Positions 54,911 to 64,000 are shown, numbered from the stretch's first letter. The stretch: 64,000 nucleotides of DNA from Aquitalea pelogenes (GCF_001515305.1 NZ_LNQV01000017.1:1-64000); one strand, 5' to 3'. Numbers and translations are program-made. The notes: generated by a model not told the origin, from the sequence alone.

Positions 54911-55339
54911 ATGGAGTCTGAATTGGCTTACCTGTATCTGAAGGCTTTTCACATCATTTTTGTCACCTCGTGGTTTGCCGGGCTGTTTTACCTGCCACGC
55001 ATCTTCGTCAACCTGGCCATGGCCGCACCGGGCGCCGAATACGACCGCCTGCTGCTGATGGCGCGCAAGCTCTACCGCTTCACCACCCCGCTGGCGGTGC
55101 TGGCACTGGCATTGGGCCTGGTGCTGTGGCTGGGCTTTGGCATTGCCGGGGGCTGGCTGCATGCCAAGCTCACCCTGGTGGCGCTGCTGATTGCCTATCA
55201 CCTGTACTGCGGCAAGCTGTACCGCGACTTTGTTGCCGGGGCCAATCGCCACAGCCATGTGTGGTACCGCTATTTCAATGAAATTCCGGTGCTGGCGCTG
55301 TGTGCCGTGGTCATCCTGGTCGTGGTCAAACCCTTCTGA
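54911..55339 (+). CDS. hemJ: Protoporphyrinogen IX oxidase HemJ
   Basis: This 142-residue four-helix membrane protein matches HemJ, the oxygen-requiring or quinone-linked protoporphyrinogen oxidase of many proteobacteria. The N-terminal KAFHIIFVTSWFAGLFYLPR has the conserved H14 and R30, and the ARKLYRF lysine/arginine segment follows. It performs the second-last step of haem synthesis; hemL, an early step, lies 0.7 kb downstream. The start is the ATG at 54911 after the parS site. Confidence 0.9.
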   Translation: MESELAYLYLKAFHIIFVTSWFAGLFYLPRIFVNLAMAAPGAEYDRLLLMARKLYRFTTPLAVLALALGLVLWLGFGIAGGWLHAKLTLVALLIAYHLYCGKLYRDFVAGANRHSHVWYRYFNEIPVLALCAVVILVVVKPF

Positions 55340-55392
55340 ATTTATTTGGCTCACACTGAGCCGGGCGATGCGCCCGCAACTGGAAATCAAGC

Positions 55393-55863
55393 ATGGGACT
55401 GGAAATCGAACGCCGTTTTGTCATTGCCAATGATGGCTGGCGCGGTCTGGCCGCAGGCGTGCAATACCGCCAGGGCTATCTGTCGGTAGAAAAGGAACGC
55501 ACCGTGCGGGTGCGTATCGTGGGCGATCAGGCCTGGCTCACCCTCAAGGGCAATATCAGCGACATCAGCCGCCACGAATTCGAATACACCATTCCGCTGG
55601 CCGATGCCCGGACCATCATGGACGCCATGTGCCCGATGGTGGTGGACAAGCTGCGTCACCGTATCGAGTTTGGCGGCTTTGTCTGGGAAGTGGACGAATT
55701 CTTTGGCGACAACGCCGGGCTGGTGCTGGCGGAAATTGAGCTGCCGGCGGAAGACACCCCGTTTGTCAAGCCGGACTGGGTGGGCGCGGAAGTCACCGAA
55801 GACGGGCGTTATACCAATGCCTATCTGTCCAAGAACCCCTACAACAGCTGGCCGCAGCGCTGA
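55393..55863 (+). CDS. CYTH-domain protein (possible inorganic triphosphatase)
   Basis: This 156-residue CYTH-fold protein starts MGLEIERRFVI. The signature ExExK reads E4-I-E6-R-R8, with arginine in place of the last lysine. TVRVRIVGDQAWLTLKG, the later EFEYTIP and the acidic VDEFFGDNAGLVLAEIEL strand give the usual tunnel of charged residues that binds triphosphate and metal. Relatives hydrolyse tripolyphosphate. Lys-to-Arg may be neutral. It lies between hemJ and hemL on the same strand. Confidence 0.85.
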   Translation: MGLEIERRFVIANDGWRGLAAGVQYRQGYLSVEKERTVRVRIVGDQAWLTLKGNISDISRHEFEYTIPLADARTIMDAMCPMVVDKLRHRIEFGGFVWEVDEFFGDNAGLVLAEIELPAEDTPFVKPDWVGAEVTEDGRYTNAYLSKNPYNSWPQR

Positions 55864-56009
55864 AATGCCAACACTGGCCAGCCCGGCTGTGGAAAAATAA
55901 CGCTTTCGCCAGCATGGATACCGCACGGTACATGCCCTGCACCACTGGCAAACCCGATTCCGGCAGCAAACCAGGCCGGTTTGCGCCCTACCCGTCATAA
56001 GGAAACAGC

Positions 56010-57287
56010 ATGTCCCGCAATCTCGAACTGTTTGAACGTGGCAAGAAAACCATCCCCGGCGGTGTCAATTCGCCGGTTCGGGCCTTCGGCTCGGTGGGCG
56101 GCACGCCGCGCTTTGTGAAAAAGGCGCTGGGCGCACACTTCTGGGATGCCGACGACAAACAGTACATCGACTACATCGGCTCCTGGGGCCCGGCCATCGT
56201 CGGTCATGCCCACCCCACCGTGATCAAGGCGGTGCAGGATGTGGCGGTGGATGGCCTGTCCTTTGGCGCGCCCACCGAAGCGGAAATCGAGATTGCCGAG
56301 GAAATCTGCAAGCTGCTGCCCTCGGTGGAGCAAGTACGCCTGGTGTCTTCCGGTACCGAAGCCACCATGAGCGCCATCCGTCTGGCACGTGGCTTTACCG
56401 GCCGTGACGCCATCGTCAAGTTTGAAGGCTGCTACCACGGCCACTCCGACAGCCTGCTGGTGAAGGCCGGTTCCGGCCTGCTGACTTTTGGTAATCCTTC
56501 TTCCGGTGGTGTTCCGGCCGACTTCACCAAGCACACCCTGGTGCTGGAGTACAACAACGTCGAGCAGCTGGAACGCACCTTCAAGGAAATCGGCGACCAG
56601 ATCGCCTGCGTCATCCTGGAGCCGATTGCCGGCAACATGAACCTGATCAAGCCGTCGGCAGAATTCGTGCACGCCCTGCGCGCGCTGACCGAAAAACACG
56701 GCACGGTGCTGATCTACGACGAAGTGATGACAGGTTTCCGCGTGGATCTGGGCTGCGCCCAGGCCCTGCACGGCGTCAAGCCGGACCTCACCACGCTGGG
56801 CAAGGTGATTGGTGGCGGCATGCCGCTGGCGGCCTTTGGTGGCCGTGCTGACATCATGGGCTGCATCTCGCCGCTGGGTAATGTGTATCAGGCCGGCACC
56901 CTGTCCGGTAACCCGGTGGCCGTGGCCGCCGGCCTCACCACGCTGAAGCTGATCCAGGAACCGGGCTTCCACGCCACCCTCAGCCGCCGTACCGCCCGTC
57001 TGGCCGAAGGCCTGGCCGAGGCCGCCAAAGAGGCAGGTGTCAGCATGGTCACCGACAGCGTGGGCGGCATGTTCGGCATCTACTTCTGCGATGCCGTACC
57101 CACCAGCTATGCCCAGGTGACCGCCTCGGACCGCGAACGCTTCAACCGCTTCTTCCACGCCATGCTGGAAGAAGGCGTGTACCTGGCCCCGTCGGCCTAC
57201 GAAGCCGGTTTTGTCTCCATCGCCCATACCGACGAAATCATCGAACAGACCATCGCCGCCGCCCGCCGCGCACTGGCGCGCATCTGA
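56010..57287 (+). CDS. hemL: Glutamate-1-semialdehyde 2,1-aminomutase HemL
   Basis: This 425-residue class III PLP enzyme converts glutamate 1-semialdehyde to 5-aminolevulinate in the C5 haem pathway. [20 protein letters not shown] begins it. [18 protein letters not shown] is the PLP phosphate region, and the catalytic lysine is K265 in [16 protein letters not shown]. Length and motifs match the family closely. It is followed by a terminator. Confidence 0.97.
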   Translation: MSRNLELFERGKKTIPGGVNSPVRAFGSVGGTPRFVKKALGAHFWDADDKQYIDYIGSWGPAIVGHAHPTVIKAVQDVAVDGLSFGAPTEAEIEIAEEICKLLPSVEQVRLVSSGTEATMSAIRLARGFTGRDAIVKFEGCYHGHSDSLLVKAGSGLLTFGNPSSGGVPADFTKHTLVLEYNNVEQLERTFKEIGDQIACVILEPIAGNMNLIKPSAEFVHALRALTEKHGTVLIYDEVMTGFRVDLGCAQALHGVKPDLTTLGKVIGGGMPLAAFGGRADIMGCISPLGNVYQAGTLSGNPVAVAAGLTTLKLIQEPGFHATLSRRTARLAEGLAEAAKEAGVSMVTDSVGGMFGIYFCDAVPTSYAQVTASDRERFNRFFHAMLEEGVYLAPSAYEAGFVSIAHTDEIIEQTIAAARRALARI

Positions 57288-57337
57288 GCGCAGGTCTCAT
57301 GTGAAAGGGCCGCTGCTTTGCAAGCGCCCGACAGCCC

Positions 57338-57365
57338 AACCGTCCACCCTTGGTGGGCGGTTTTT
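57338..57365 (+). terminator. Terminator of hemL
   Basis: AACCG-CCACC and GGTGG-CGGTT form an imperfect 11-position stem with a three-base loop, followed by TTTTTGTTTG. Confidence 0.8.
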
Positions 57366-57459
57366 GTTTGTCCGCGCCGCTTGGCAAACTGCCATCAACA
57401 GCAGGTCTCAGGCACAATAGCCCAGCCCAAACAAACCGCTGTTTTCCGTTTCCCTGCTG

Positions 57460-60207
57460 ATGAATATCACCTCCCCCCAGCGCCTGGCCTGGCGCATTCT
57501 GGCCAATGAGGCCGGTATCCGCCTCACTCCCTGCATCCAGCAGCCAGAAGGCGCGGGCTGGAGCCGTGGCCGCGTGCTGCCGCTGGGGCGCTTGCTGGAT
57601 CAGGCCGCGCAGTGGGACTGGCTGAGCGCGCAGGACCGCCTGGTGATAAACCAGCTTGAACGCACCCATCAGCTGGCCGATGGCAGCAGCCTGGCCGAGC
57701 TGGAGGGCGAAGCCGCCCTGCCCTTGCTGCTGGGCCACCCGGCCCTGTTCTGGGAAGAACAGCCCGATCAGCCGGTCACGCTGGAAGCAGGCCAGATCAG
57801 CCTGCTGCTACAGCGCCAACAACAGCAGATGGTGTTGCAACTGAGCCCGCCCGGCATTGCCGCCTGCCAGCATTGCCTGTGGCAGCGCAGCGGGCCGAAC
57901 AGCCTGCTGGTGTACTGGCCGGGGCCGGAAATCCGCCAGCTGGCTGCCTTGCTCGGTCACCGCCTGACTGTGCCGCTGGCGGCGCGCAAAAAGCTGCTGG
58001 AGGCCATTGGCGACATGGTGCCGTGGCTGCCGGTGGAACTGGTGGAGGCGGATGATGGTGCCGACCTGCCCGCCATGCCGGCCGACCCCCGCTTGTTTGC
58101 CGTGCTCACCCCGCTGCCCGAGGGACTGCGCCTGCAACTGCGCTGCCGGGTGGCAGAACAGGCCGCCTGGTATCCGCCGGGGCGCGGGCCATGGCAGCAG
58201 GTGGCGCTGGAACAGGGCCAGGCCATCCGCTTTCAGCGTCAGCTGGGCGAGGAAAAGCAGGCACTGGCGGCCTTGCTGGAGGATTGCCCGGCGCTGGCAG
58301 CAGCAAGGCCCGACCCGGATGGCGTGCTGCAATGGCTGCTGGCCAATCAGCAACAGGCCTTGCAAGTCGTACAGCAGTTGCAGCAATTGCAGGCCATGGC
58401 CCCGCAGCGGCTGGAGTGTGTCTGGCCGCAAGGTCAGCGCATGCGCATCCAGGCCCAGGCCGGCTTGCCGCAGTTGCGGCTGAAAACCAGACGCAAGAAT
58501 GGCTGGCTGGAAGTCACGGGTGAAGTGCAGGTGGATGAAGACCGGGTACTGCAATTGCGCCAGCTGCTGGAAGCGCTGGCCAATCAGCCCGGCCAGTACC
58601 TGCGCCTGTCCGAGCAGGACTGGCTGGTACTCTCCGACAGTCTGCAAGCCAGCTTGCAGCAATTGGCCCGACTGGCCGATCACGCAGTCACTGACGGTTT
58701 GCGCCTCAGCCTGCTGGCCGCCCCCTTGCTGGCCGGGCTGAGTGAGGACATCGGCCAGTTTGACGGCGATGCCGGCTGGCAGCAGTTGCAGGCGCGGTGG
58801 GACAGTCTGCGGGATTATCAGCCCGTAGTCCCCGCCACGCTGCAAGCCAGCTTGCGGCCTTATCAGCTGCAAGGCTTTGCCTGGCTGTCCCGGCTGGCGC
58901 ATATCGGTGCCGGGGCCTGCCTGGCCGACGACATGGGGCTGGGCAAGACCGTGCAGACGCTGGCCTTGCTGCTCAGCCGTGCGCATCTGGGCCCGCAACT
59001 GGTGGTGGCGCCCACCTCGGTGGCACTCAACTGGCTGGCCGAGGCCGCCCGCTTCGCCCCCAGCCTGCGCTTGCGCCCTTATCAACAGCAGCGCGACTTA
59101 TCCACAGTCGGGCCGCAGGATCTGGTCATTGCCAGTTACGGCCTGCTGCAATTGCAGGCGGACGACTTTGCCGATGTGCACTGGGCCAGCGTGGTGCTGG
59201 ACGAGGCGCAGGCCATCAAGAATGCGGGTACCAAACGTGCGCAGGCAGCACAAGGCCTGCGGGCCGATTTCCGCCTGGCAGCCAGCGGTACGCCGGTGGA
59301 AAACCATCTGGGCGAATTGTGGAGCCTGTTCCGCTTCATCACCCCCGGCTTGCTGGGCAATGAGGACAAATTCCAGCAGCGTTTTGCCCAGCCCATCGCC
59401 GAAGGAGATGAAGAAGCCCGCGCCACGCTCAAGGCGCTGATCCAGCCCTATCTGTTACGCCGCACCAAGGCCGAGGTGCTGACCGAGCTGCCGCCGCGCA
59501 CCGACATCACCCGCCGCATTGCGCTGTCCGGGCAGGAGCTGCATGTCTACGAAGCCATGCGCCAGCAGGCCTTGCAAAAGCTGGCCGAGGTGGACAGTCA
59601 GGACAAGAAGACCATGCAGGTGCTGGCCGAACTGACCCGCTTGCGCCGCTTCTGCTGTCACCCGGCCTTGCTGCAAGCGGACACCGCCCTGCCCGCCAGC
59701 AAGTTTGCCTTTTTCTGCCAGCTGATGACCGAGCTACTGGACAATGGCCACAAGGCGCTGGTGTTCAGCCAGTTTGTCGATCATCTGGCGCTGGCCCGGC
59801 AATGGCTGGATCAACAAGGCATTGCCTACCAGTATCTGGACGGTGCCACGCCGGGCAAGCAGCGCAAGGCGCGCATGGATGCCTTCCAGGCTGGCGAGGG
59901 CGAGGTGTTTCTGATCAGCCTGAAAGCCGGCGGCACCGGGCTGAACCTGACCGCAGCCGACTATGTGATTCATCTGGACCCATGGTGGAACCCGGCGGTG
60001 GAAGACCAGGCCAGCGACCGCGCCTACCGCATGGGCCAGCAGCGGCCAGTTACCGTGTACCGGCTGGTGGCGGAAAACACCATCGAAGAGAAAATCGTCG
60101 CCCTGCATGCGGAAAAACGCGCACTGGCCGACAGCCTGCTGGAAGGTGGTGATCTGGCGGCCAGACTGGATGGCGAGGCACTGCTGGCATTGTTGCAAGG
60201 CACCTGA
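57460..60207 (+). CDS. SNF2-family DEAD-like helicase/translocase
   Basis: This 915-residue protein has a poorly conserved glutamine/leucine-rich N-terminal half. A complete SNF2 ATPase follows: Walker A DDMGLGKT at 490-497, DEAQ at 581-584, SGTPVENHLGELWSL, and the C-terminal lobe with SQFVDHLALARQWL, LKAGGTGLNLTAADYVI and DRAYRMGQQRPVTVYRL. I see no SWIM zinc-finger signature at the N-terminus, which many bacterial relatives have. It probably moves along DNA to remodel protein complexes; its specific role is unknown. Confidence 0.88.
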   Translation: MNITSPQRLAWRILANEAGIRLTPCIQQPEGAGWSRGRVLPLGRLLDQAAQWDWLSAQDRLVINQLERTHQLADGSSLAELEGEAALPLLLGHPALFWEEQPDQPVTLEAGQISLLLQRQQQQMVLQLSPPGIAACQHCLWQRSGPNSLLVYWPGPEIRQLAALLGHRLTVPLAARKKLLEAIGDMVPWLPVELVEADDGADLPAMPADPRLFAVLTPLPEGLRLQLRCRVAEQAAWYPPGRGPWQQVALEQGQAIRFQRQLGEEKQALAALLEDCPALAAARPDPDGVLQWLLANQQQALQVVQQLQQLQAMAPQRLECVWPQGQRMRIQAQAGLPQLRLKTRRKNGWLEVTGEVQVDEDRVLQLRQLLEALANQPGQYLRLSEQDWLVLSDSLQASLQQLARLADHAVTDGLRLSLLAAPLLAGLSEDIGQFDGDAGWQQLQARWDSLRDYQPVVPATLQASLRPYQLQGFAWLSRLAHIGAGACLADDMGLGKTVQTLALLLSRAHLGPQLVVAPTSVALNWLAEAARFAPSLRLRPYQQQRDLSTVGPQDLVIASYGLLQLQADDFADVHWASVVLDEAQAIKNAGTKRAQAAQGLRADFRLAASGTPVENHLGELWSLFRFITPGLLGNEDKFQQRFAQPIAEGDEEARATLKALIQPYLLRRTKAEVLTELPPRTDITRRIALSGQELHVYEAMRQQALQKLAEVDSQDKKTMQVLAELTRLRRFCCHPALLQADTALPASKFAFFCQLMTELLDNGHKALVFSQFVDHLALARQWLDQQGIAYQYLDGATPGKQRKARMDAFQAGEGEVFLISLKAGGTGLNLTAADYVIHLDPWWNPAVEDQASDRAYRMGQQRPVTVYRLVAENTIEEKIVALHAEKRALADSLLEGGDLAARLDGEALLALLQGT

Positions 60208-60268
60208 TGCTTGTTTTACTCAATATCCTATGTGAATATCCAAATTCGTATTTATTTGGAATAATAAA

Positions 60269-60727
60269 ATGCTGAGTAGAATATTGCTTGCCAGCGTGTT
60301 GACGGCGCTGGCTGGATCAGCCCTGGCTGATTCGCTGGCCAATACGGCGTCCGAGAAAATTTCGGTAGGTGCAGTTTCGGTAGTGGTTGCTCCCGCAGCC
60401 AGTATCGCCGCTAGTGCCACCGGGCATGGGGAATCTGCCCTGGGGCCGGTGCTGGCAGTGACGGGTAGTGGCTATGTGATTGTTGGGCTGGTTGAAGGCT
60501 CGGGCGATGTCATCAAGCTGATGCTCGAATCGGTGCAGGGTGGGGCCAAACTATCGGTGGAATTGTCGCGCAGCACGGTCAAGGCTTCCGGTGCGGCCAT
60601 CGGCAGCGCGGTGCAGGTATCGGCTACCGCCAGCGGTACCCTGTTGGTGGTGTCTGGCAAGGTGCTGGCTTTTATCCCCAACAAACTGGGCGAAGCCCTG
60701 CTGGAGCATAGCCGTGTCCCGTCGTGA
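60269..60727 (+). CDS. Exported small-residue-rich protein (STM0539-like)
   Basis: This 152-residue protein has a signal peptide (MLSRILLASVLTALAGSALA). The mature part is built of Ala/Ser/Val/Gly-rich segments (SVVVAPAASIAASATG, SRSTVKASGAAIGSAVQVSA) and ends IPNKLGEALLEHSRVPS. It resembles the STM0539 group of unknown function, which is often next to DUF2145 genes. Here its end overlaps the DUF2145 gene by 14 bases. The codon mix is slightly more AT-rich in the leader than in neighbours. Confidence 0.7.
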   Translation: MLSRILLASVLTALAGSALADSLANTASEKISVGAVSVVVAPAASIAASATGHGESALGPVLAVTGSGYVIVGLVEGSGDVIKLMLESVQGGAKLSVELSRSTVKASGAAIGSAVQVSATASGTLLVVSGKVLAFIPNKLGEALLEHSRVPS

Positions 60728-61532
60728 AACTTGCTGGAAATGGCTACAGGCCGCGGCGTTCTGCCTGCCTTTGCTGGCCCATGCCGGCCAGACGTGTGAA
60801 GAAAAACCGCTGACACCGGAAACCTTCCGGCTGGCCATGCAAACCGCCGAACAGCTGCAGACCAAACTCAATGAAGTGGACAGCAATGTGGTGGTGGTGG
60901 GGCGCATGGGGCAGGACCTGTCCAAATACGGCCTGCGCTATACGCATTTTGGCATCATGTTCCGTCCGGAAAGCGGTGGACGCTGGCGGGTGGCACACTT
61001 GCTTAACGACTGTGGAACTGATCGCTCCGACTTGTGGTACGAGGGCCTGGGCAATTTCTTCCTCGACGATATGTTCCGCTTCGATGCCGTGCTGCTGATA
61101 CCGCCGCCGGCGGTGGTCAACCGGCTGTTGCCACAGTTGCGGGCTGGCCGTCCCTTGCGTGCCCTGCACACCCCTCGTTACAACATGGTGGCCTACCCCT
61201 TCTCCACACGTTATGAAAATTCCAATACCTGGGTACTGGAAACGTTGGCCGCTGCTTCCTCGACCGAAACACGTATCAGTAGTCGTGAGCAGGCGCAGAT
61301 GTGGTTGAAGCTGAACGGATATCAGCCAAGTGAAATGAATATCGGCCCCATGACCCGACTGGGTGGCCGCATGTTCAAGGCCAATGTGGCATTTGACGAT
61401 CATCCTAACGAATTGCGTTATAACGACCGCATCCAGACGGTTTCGGTGGATTCCATCATTCACTTTTTCGACGAACGCAATGAAGGCTGGAAAATCATCG
61501 AGCTACCTGGCCCGCAAGCCCGCCGCTTCTGA
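60714..61532 (+). CDS. DUF2145 family exported protein
   Basis: This 272-residue protein starts at a GTG after GGAG, has a signal peptide ending LLAHAGQ, and the conserved features SNVVVVGRMGQDLSKYGLRY, THFGIMFRP and RVAHLLNDCGTD. It ends ...RIQTVSVDSIIHFFDERN. The early cysteine and the Gln/His/Asn residues around YTHFG suggest a papain-like (NlpC/P60-related) fold, which is inference. The function is unknown. It overlaps the STM0539-like gene, so the pair is probably functional together. Confidence 0.78.
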   Translation: MSRRETCWKWLQAAAFCLPLLAHAGQTCEEKPLTPETFRLAMQTAEQLQTKLNEVDSNVVVVGRMGQDLSKYGLRYTHFGIMFRPESGGRWRVAHLLNDCGTDRSDLWYEGLGNFFLDDMFRFDAVLLIPPPAVVNRLLPQLRAGRPLRALHTPRYNMVAYPFSTRYENSNTWVLETLAAASSTETRISSREQAQMWLKLNGYQPSEMNIGPMTRLGGRMFKANVAFDDHPNELRYNDRIQTVSVDSIIHFFDERNEGWKIIELPGPQARRF

Positions 61533-61547
61533 GCCTGTCGCACTGTG

Positions 61548-61916
61548 TTAGTGGCTGAACTGCTGGAACAGCCGCTTGCGCAGTTCGGCAATGCCGCTGC
61601 CCACTGCAGACGACAGGCGGCTGTAGTGTGATGGCCCGACCGCCAGTGCTTCGCTGGCGGCATCAAACTCTCCCCGGTTGATGAGTTCTGCCACCCGTGC
61701 CGCTTCCCGATGGAATTCGCGGTGGTTATCCACCAGCTGCTGGTAGGCCGCATAGTGACAGCAGTTGATCCGGCCTTCTTCCTGCAACCAGCGGCCCAGT
61801 TCGCAGCCGCAGTCATCTGCTATCTGTGCGCAGTCCAGCTTTCTGCCTTCCAGCATGGCCATGCGCAATTGCAGTTTCATTTCAAAATGCAGCAGTAGGG
61901 CATCTTCTAGATTCAT
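61548..61916 (-). CDS. Stand-alone CZB (chemoreceptor zinc-binding) domain protein
   Basis: This 122-residue four-helix CZB domain has the 3-His/1-Cys zinc ligands H10, C38, H65 and H69 (LLHFEMKLQL, CELGRWLQEEG, NHREFHREA). In other proteins CZB is fused to chemoreceptors or diguanylate cyclases and senses zinc or hypochlorite. Here it is alone, so it may act in trans on signalling proteins. No ribosome binding site stands out, but the domain is complete. Confidence 0.82.
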   Translation of the reverse strand: MNLEDALLLHFEMKLQLRMAMLEGRKLDCAQIADDCGCELGRWLQEEGRINCCHYAAYQQLVDNHREFHREAARVAELINRGEFDAASEALAVGPSHYSRLSSAVGSGIAELRKRLFQQFSH

Positions 61917-62094
61917 GCCATTTCTCCGCCATCTCGTCCCCGAGCTGTCAATATAGACGGGGAGAATCCGTCAAAGCCAGCCCGGTTTCAAGCGTCATCA
62001 CTTTAATTGAAGCATTTTGACGGGCAGATACTGCGTGACGGTGGCCTGGCTGAAGTTGACGGAGCGATGGCAGACGCCGGGGTTTGGCTCTTGT

Positions 62095-62487
62095 TCAGTG
62101 GGGTAGCGGGCTGCACAACTCCAGCAGCATGCCGTCCGGACAACGCAGGAAAGACACCGTCTGGCCCCAGGGTTTGACTTGTGGTGCCGCCAGCTCCCTG
62201 GCACCGGCCGCCAGTGCTGCCTGGTGTGCCGCAGCCACATCATCGGTGGCCAGGGCGATTTCCACCCCCACCGGCAGTGCACCTTCATCGGCAAAGCGAA
62301 AGCCTGCCGGATGATTGCTCAGGGCCAGCGCCTTGCTGGCGAAAGACAGGGTGGTGTCGCCGGTATCCAGCTCGCCATAGTCGCCTTCCGGGGTGAGAAA
62401 GCGGCGCGAGAAGCCGAAGGCTGTTTCAAAAAAGGCCAGCGAACCGGCGACATCCGCCACATAAACAATGGTGTAGGCAAATTTCAT
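62095..62487 (-). CDS. VOC-family glyoxalase-like protein
   Basis: This 130-residue vicinal-oxygen-chelate protein has two beta-alpha-beta-beta-beta modules: MKFAYTIVYVADVAGSLAFF, then LPVGVEIALATDDVAAAHQA and FLRCPDGMLLELCSPLP. E in LLELCS and E in GVEIAL fit VOC metal positions. It resembles bleomycin-resistance/glyoxalase proteins; the substrate is unknown. AAGGAAGCAGA precedes the ATG at 62487. The space 61917-62094 and 62488-62661 shows no gene. Confidence 0.82.
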   Translation of the reverse strand: MKFAYTIVYVADVAGSLAFFETAFGFSRRFLTPEGDYGELDTGDTTLSFASKALALSNHPAGFRFADEGALPVGVEIALATDDVAAAHQAALAAGARELAAPQVKPWGQTVSFLRCPDGMLLELCSPLPH

Positions 62488-62661
62488 TCTGCTTCCTTTC
62501 GGGTGGTGACGTGGGACTGACAGCACGCCAGTTTCATGATGTATGAATAGATGGCTGGCCGGTATCAAGGTTCCACATACTGAGGCAAGCAGGGAGGTGC
62601 GCACAAAAAAGCACCGGCTGGCGGTGGCTGTGGGCGGTCAAGGCAGGTGGCAGTGCAGGTT

Positions 62662-63761
62662 CTAGTCCAGCTGACCGGCCAGCGCCGCCAGCACCCGCGC
62701 ACTGGTGGCCTGCGGATGCGCGGTGATGCGCAGCATGTGGCGGACCGCCGGGTGTTGCGGACGGTGGATGGCCACCCCGCTTTGCAGCAGATGACGCTGG
62801 ATCGCCTCGGCCTGCAAGGCGTCCGGGTAGGCCACGCAGACAAAATTGGTGTGCGATGGCAGTGGCGTCAGGCCCTGGTCGTAGAGTGCATGGCTGAGGT
62901 GATGGCGCAGGGTGATGGTTTGCGCCACCAGCTTGCGCGAGTAGTCCGGGTCGTCCAGCACGATCTGGGCCGCCGCCTGGGCAATGCTGGACAGCGCGTA
63001 TTGCGGGCGGATCTGGTCGGCCTTGGCAATGATGTCGGCACTGGCAATGGCAAAGCCAACCCGCAGGCCGGCCACGCATAGGCCTTGGACAGGGTGCGCA
63101 GGCGCAGCGTATGCGGCAGGATGCCGGCAGGCGGGGCATCGGCGGCATCGGTACAGAAGTCGACATAGGCTTCGTCCAGCAGCAGCAGGGTGTGTGGCGG
63201 CAGTGCCGCACGCAGGGTGCGGATGTCTTCTGCCTGCCAGTAGTGGCCGGTGGGATTATCCGGGTTGGCCAGATACAGCACCGAGGCATGCTCGGCGCGG
63301 GCTACTTCCGCCAGCCGTGCCAGGTCGGGCTGCAAGTGCTGACCGCGCTGGCAATACGGCACTTCCAGCACGCGGGCCCCTACCCCTTCGGCAAAGTAGC
63401 GGAAGGTGGGATAAGTGCCAGCGGTGGTGACGACGGCATCGCCCGGATTGCAGGTCAGGCGCAGTGCCAGCAGGATCAGGCTGTCAGCACCGGTGTCGAA
63501 CAGCACTTCATCCGGGCTCACGCCATTGAGTCTTGCCGCGCGCTCGCGCAAGGCATGCGCGTACGGGTCCGGATACAGTCTGGCCATTTCCGCCAGGGCC
63601 TTGCCCAGTTCACCGGCCAGCGGCGATACCGGGTCGGGCAGGCTTTCATTCGAGCCGATACGGGTCTTGATGCGGTGGCCCAACGCCGTTTCCAGCTTCA
63701 CGATGCCGGGAAACGGGTTGACGATGGTGTGGTGTTCCAGATGGCGGGCAAAACGGGTCAT
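62662..63761 (-). pseudogene. Histidinol-phosphate aminotransferase-like enzyme with a single frameshift
   Basis: The frame from 63761 reads PLP-aminotransferase sequence (MTRFARHLEHHTIVNPFPG, LYLANPDNPTGHYW, LLLDEAYVDFC, TLRLRTLSKAYA with the PLP lysine). It is lost near 63075, where one C/G base restores AYAVAGLRVGFAIASADII and the remainder to 62662. The whole is then about 366 residues, as in HisC. Fold-type I aminotransferases of this group can also act on threonine phosphate or aromatic acids, so substrate is uncertain. Confidence 0.82.
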
Positions 63762-63936
63762 GGCAGATTTTCGTCCTTCGGGCAGCCCATTCTAGATGTG
63801 TTCATCAGGTGGACAAATCAGCTTGTCTGCTAACGATAGCAAGCAAACGGCAAAGCCGGTATCAATAGCCGCGCAGTGTAGTGCCTGCATTTTCCGCTTT
63901 GGCAGACAGACAGGTAAAAAATCGCAAAGCCGGACT

Positions 63937-64000
63937 TTACGGCGCCGGACGGGCCTGTGCCGCCGGAGCGGATGCCTGGGCATGACCCGGCTGCTGTTTG
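63937..64000 (-). CDS. Possible C-terminal end of a minus-strand gene cut by the window
   Basis: The minus-strand frame entering at 64000 reads KQQPGHAQASAPAAQARPAP and stops at 63937-63939. An Ala/Pro/Gln-rich tail of this kind is common at the end of envelope or cytoskeletal proteins. Only 20 residues are visible, so the product is unknown. The region 63762-63936 shows no gene. Confidence 0.35.
   Translation of the reverse strand, partial: KQQPGHAQASAPAAQARPAP

Overview
The window is GC-rich, gene-dense chromosomal DNA from a Gram-negative betaproteobacterium. Gene content and protein style (fused 1158-residue indolepyruvate oxidoreductase, pyrBI, GmhA/WaaC/WaaA and a WaaE/LgtF-like glycosyltransferase, HemJ/HemL, several chemoreceptors) point to Neisseriales, probably the Chromobacteriaceae; I cannot fix the genus. 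I see no rRNA, tRNA, insertion sequence, prophage or CRISPR array.

Layout. 1-8 kb: a tandem repeat at the window edge, RsmE, an inositol-monophosphatase-family enzyme, GmhA, a tight five-gene operon (acetyltransferase, methyltransferase, AlaX-like editing protein, GFA-like protein, EamA transporter) and RarD. 8-20 kb: the indolepyruvate oxidoreductase behind a palindromic promoter, a NYN-LOTUS protein, pyrBI with a leader-peptide/attenuator arrangement, a chemoreceptor and an HD-GYP protein. 20-32 kb: MscS, sirtuin, GstA, a three-gene cell-envelope set, RlhA, a second chemoreceptor and YcaQ. 32-42 kb: thiC under a TPP riboswitch, pcm-rhodanese, ung, a CorC/HlyC-type protein, a Kef-type antiporter and a glycosyltransferase. 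42-52 kb: waaC-waaA, then a TetR-controlled HlyD/ABC/permease/outer-membrane-factor export operon. 52-64 kb: thiDE, rubredoxin, an M48 lipoprotein protease, hemJ, a CYTH protein, hemL, an SNF2 helicase, a DUF2145 pair, a CZB protein and a histidinol-phosphate aminotransferase.

Main signal. The centre looks like a replication-origin region that lacks dnaA. Two intergenic spaces (32263-32620 and 41921-42429) hold dense clusters of perfect DnaA boxes. Four parS-like ParB sites lie at 21.96, 25.30, 34.96 and 54.88 kb. Gene orientation changes from mostly minus on the left to mostly plus on the right across the same interval. The cluster at 41978-42478 is my preferred oriC candidate.

Other signals. 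A dispersed intergenic repeat occurs three times, each time between convergent genes, and its hairpin shows a compensatory base-pair change. The pyrB leader encodes a short peptide that ends inside a terminator. The thiC riboswitch has a 9-bp alternative pairing. Five clean frameshifts in otherwise intact genes (glycosyltransferase, ABC ATPase, outer-membrane factor twice, aminotransferase) can each be repaired by restoring one G or C to a GG or CC, and pcm carries a denser patch of damage. This suggests base-calling errors more than real pseudogenes.
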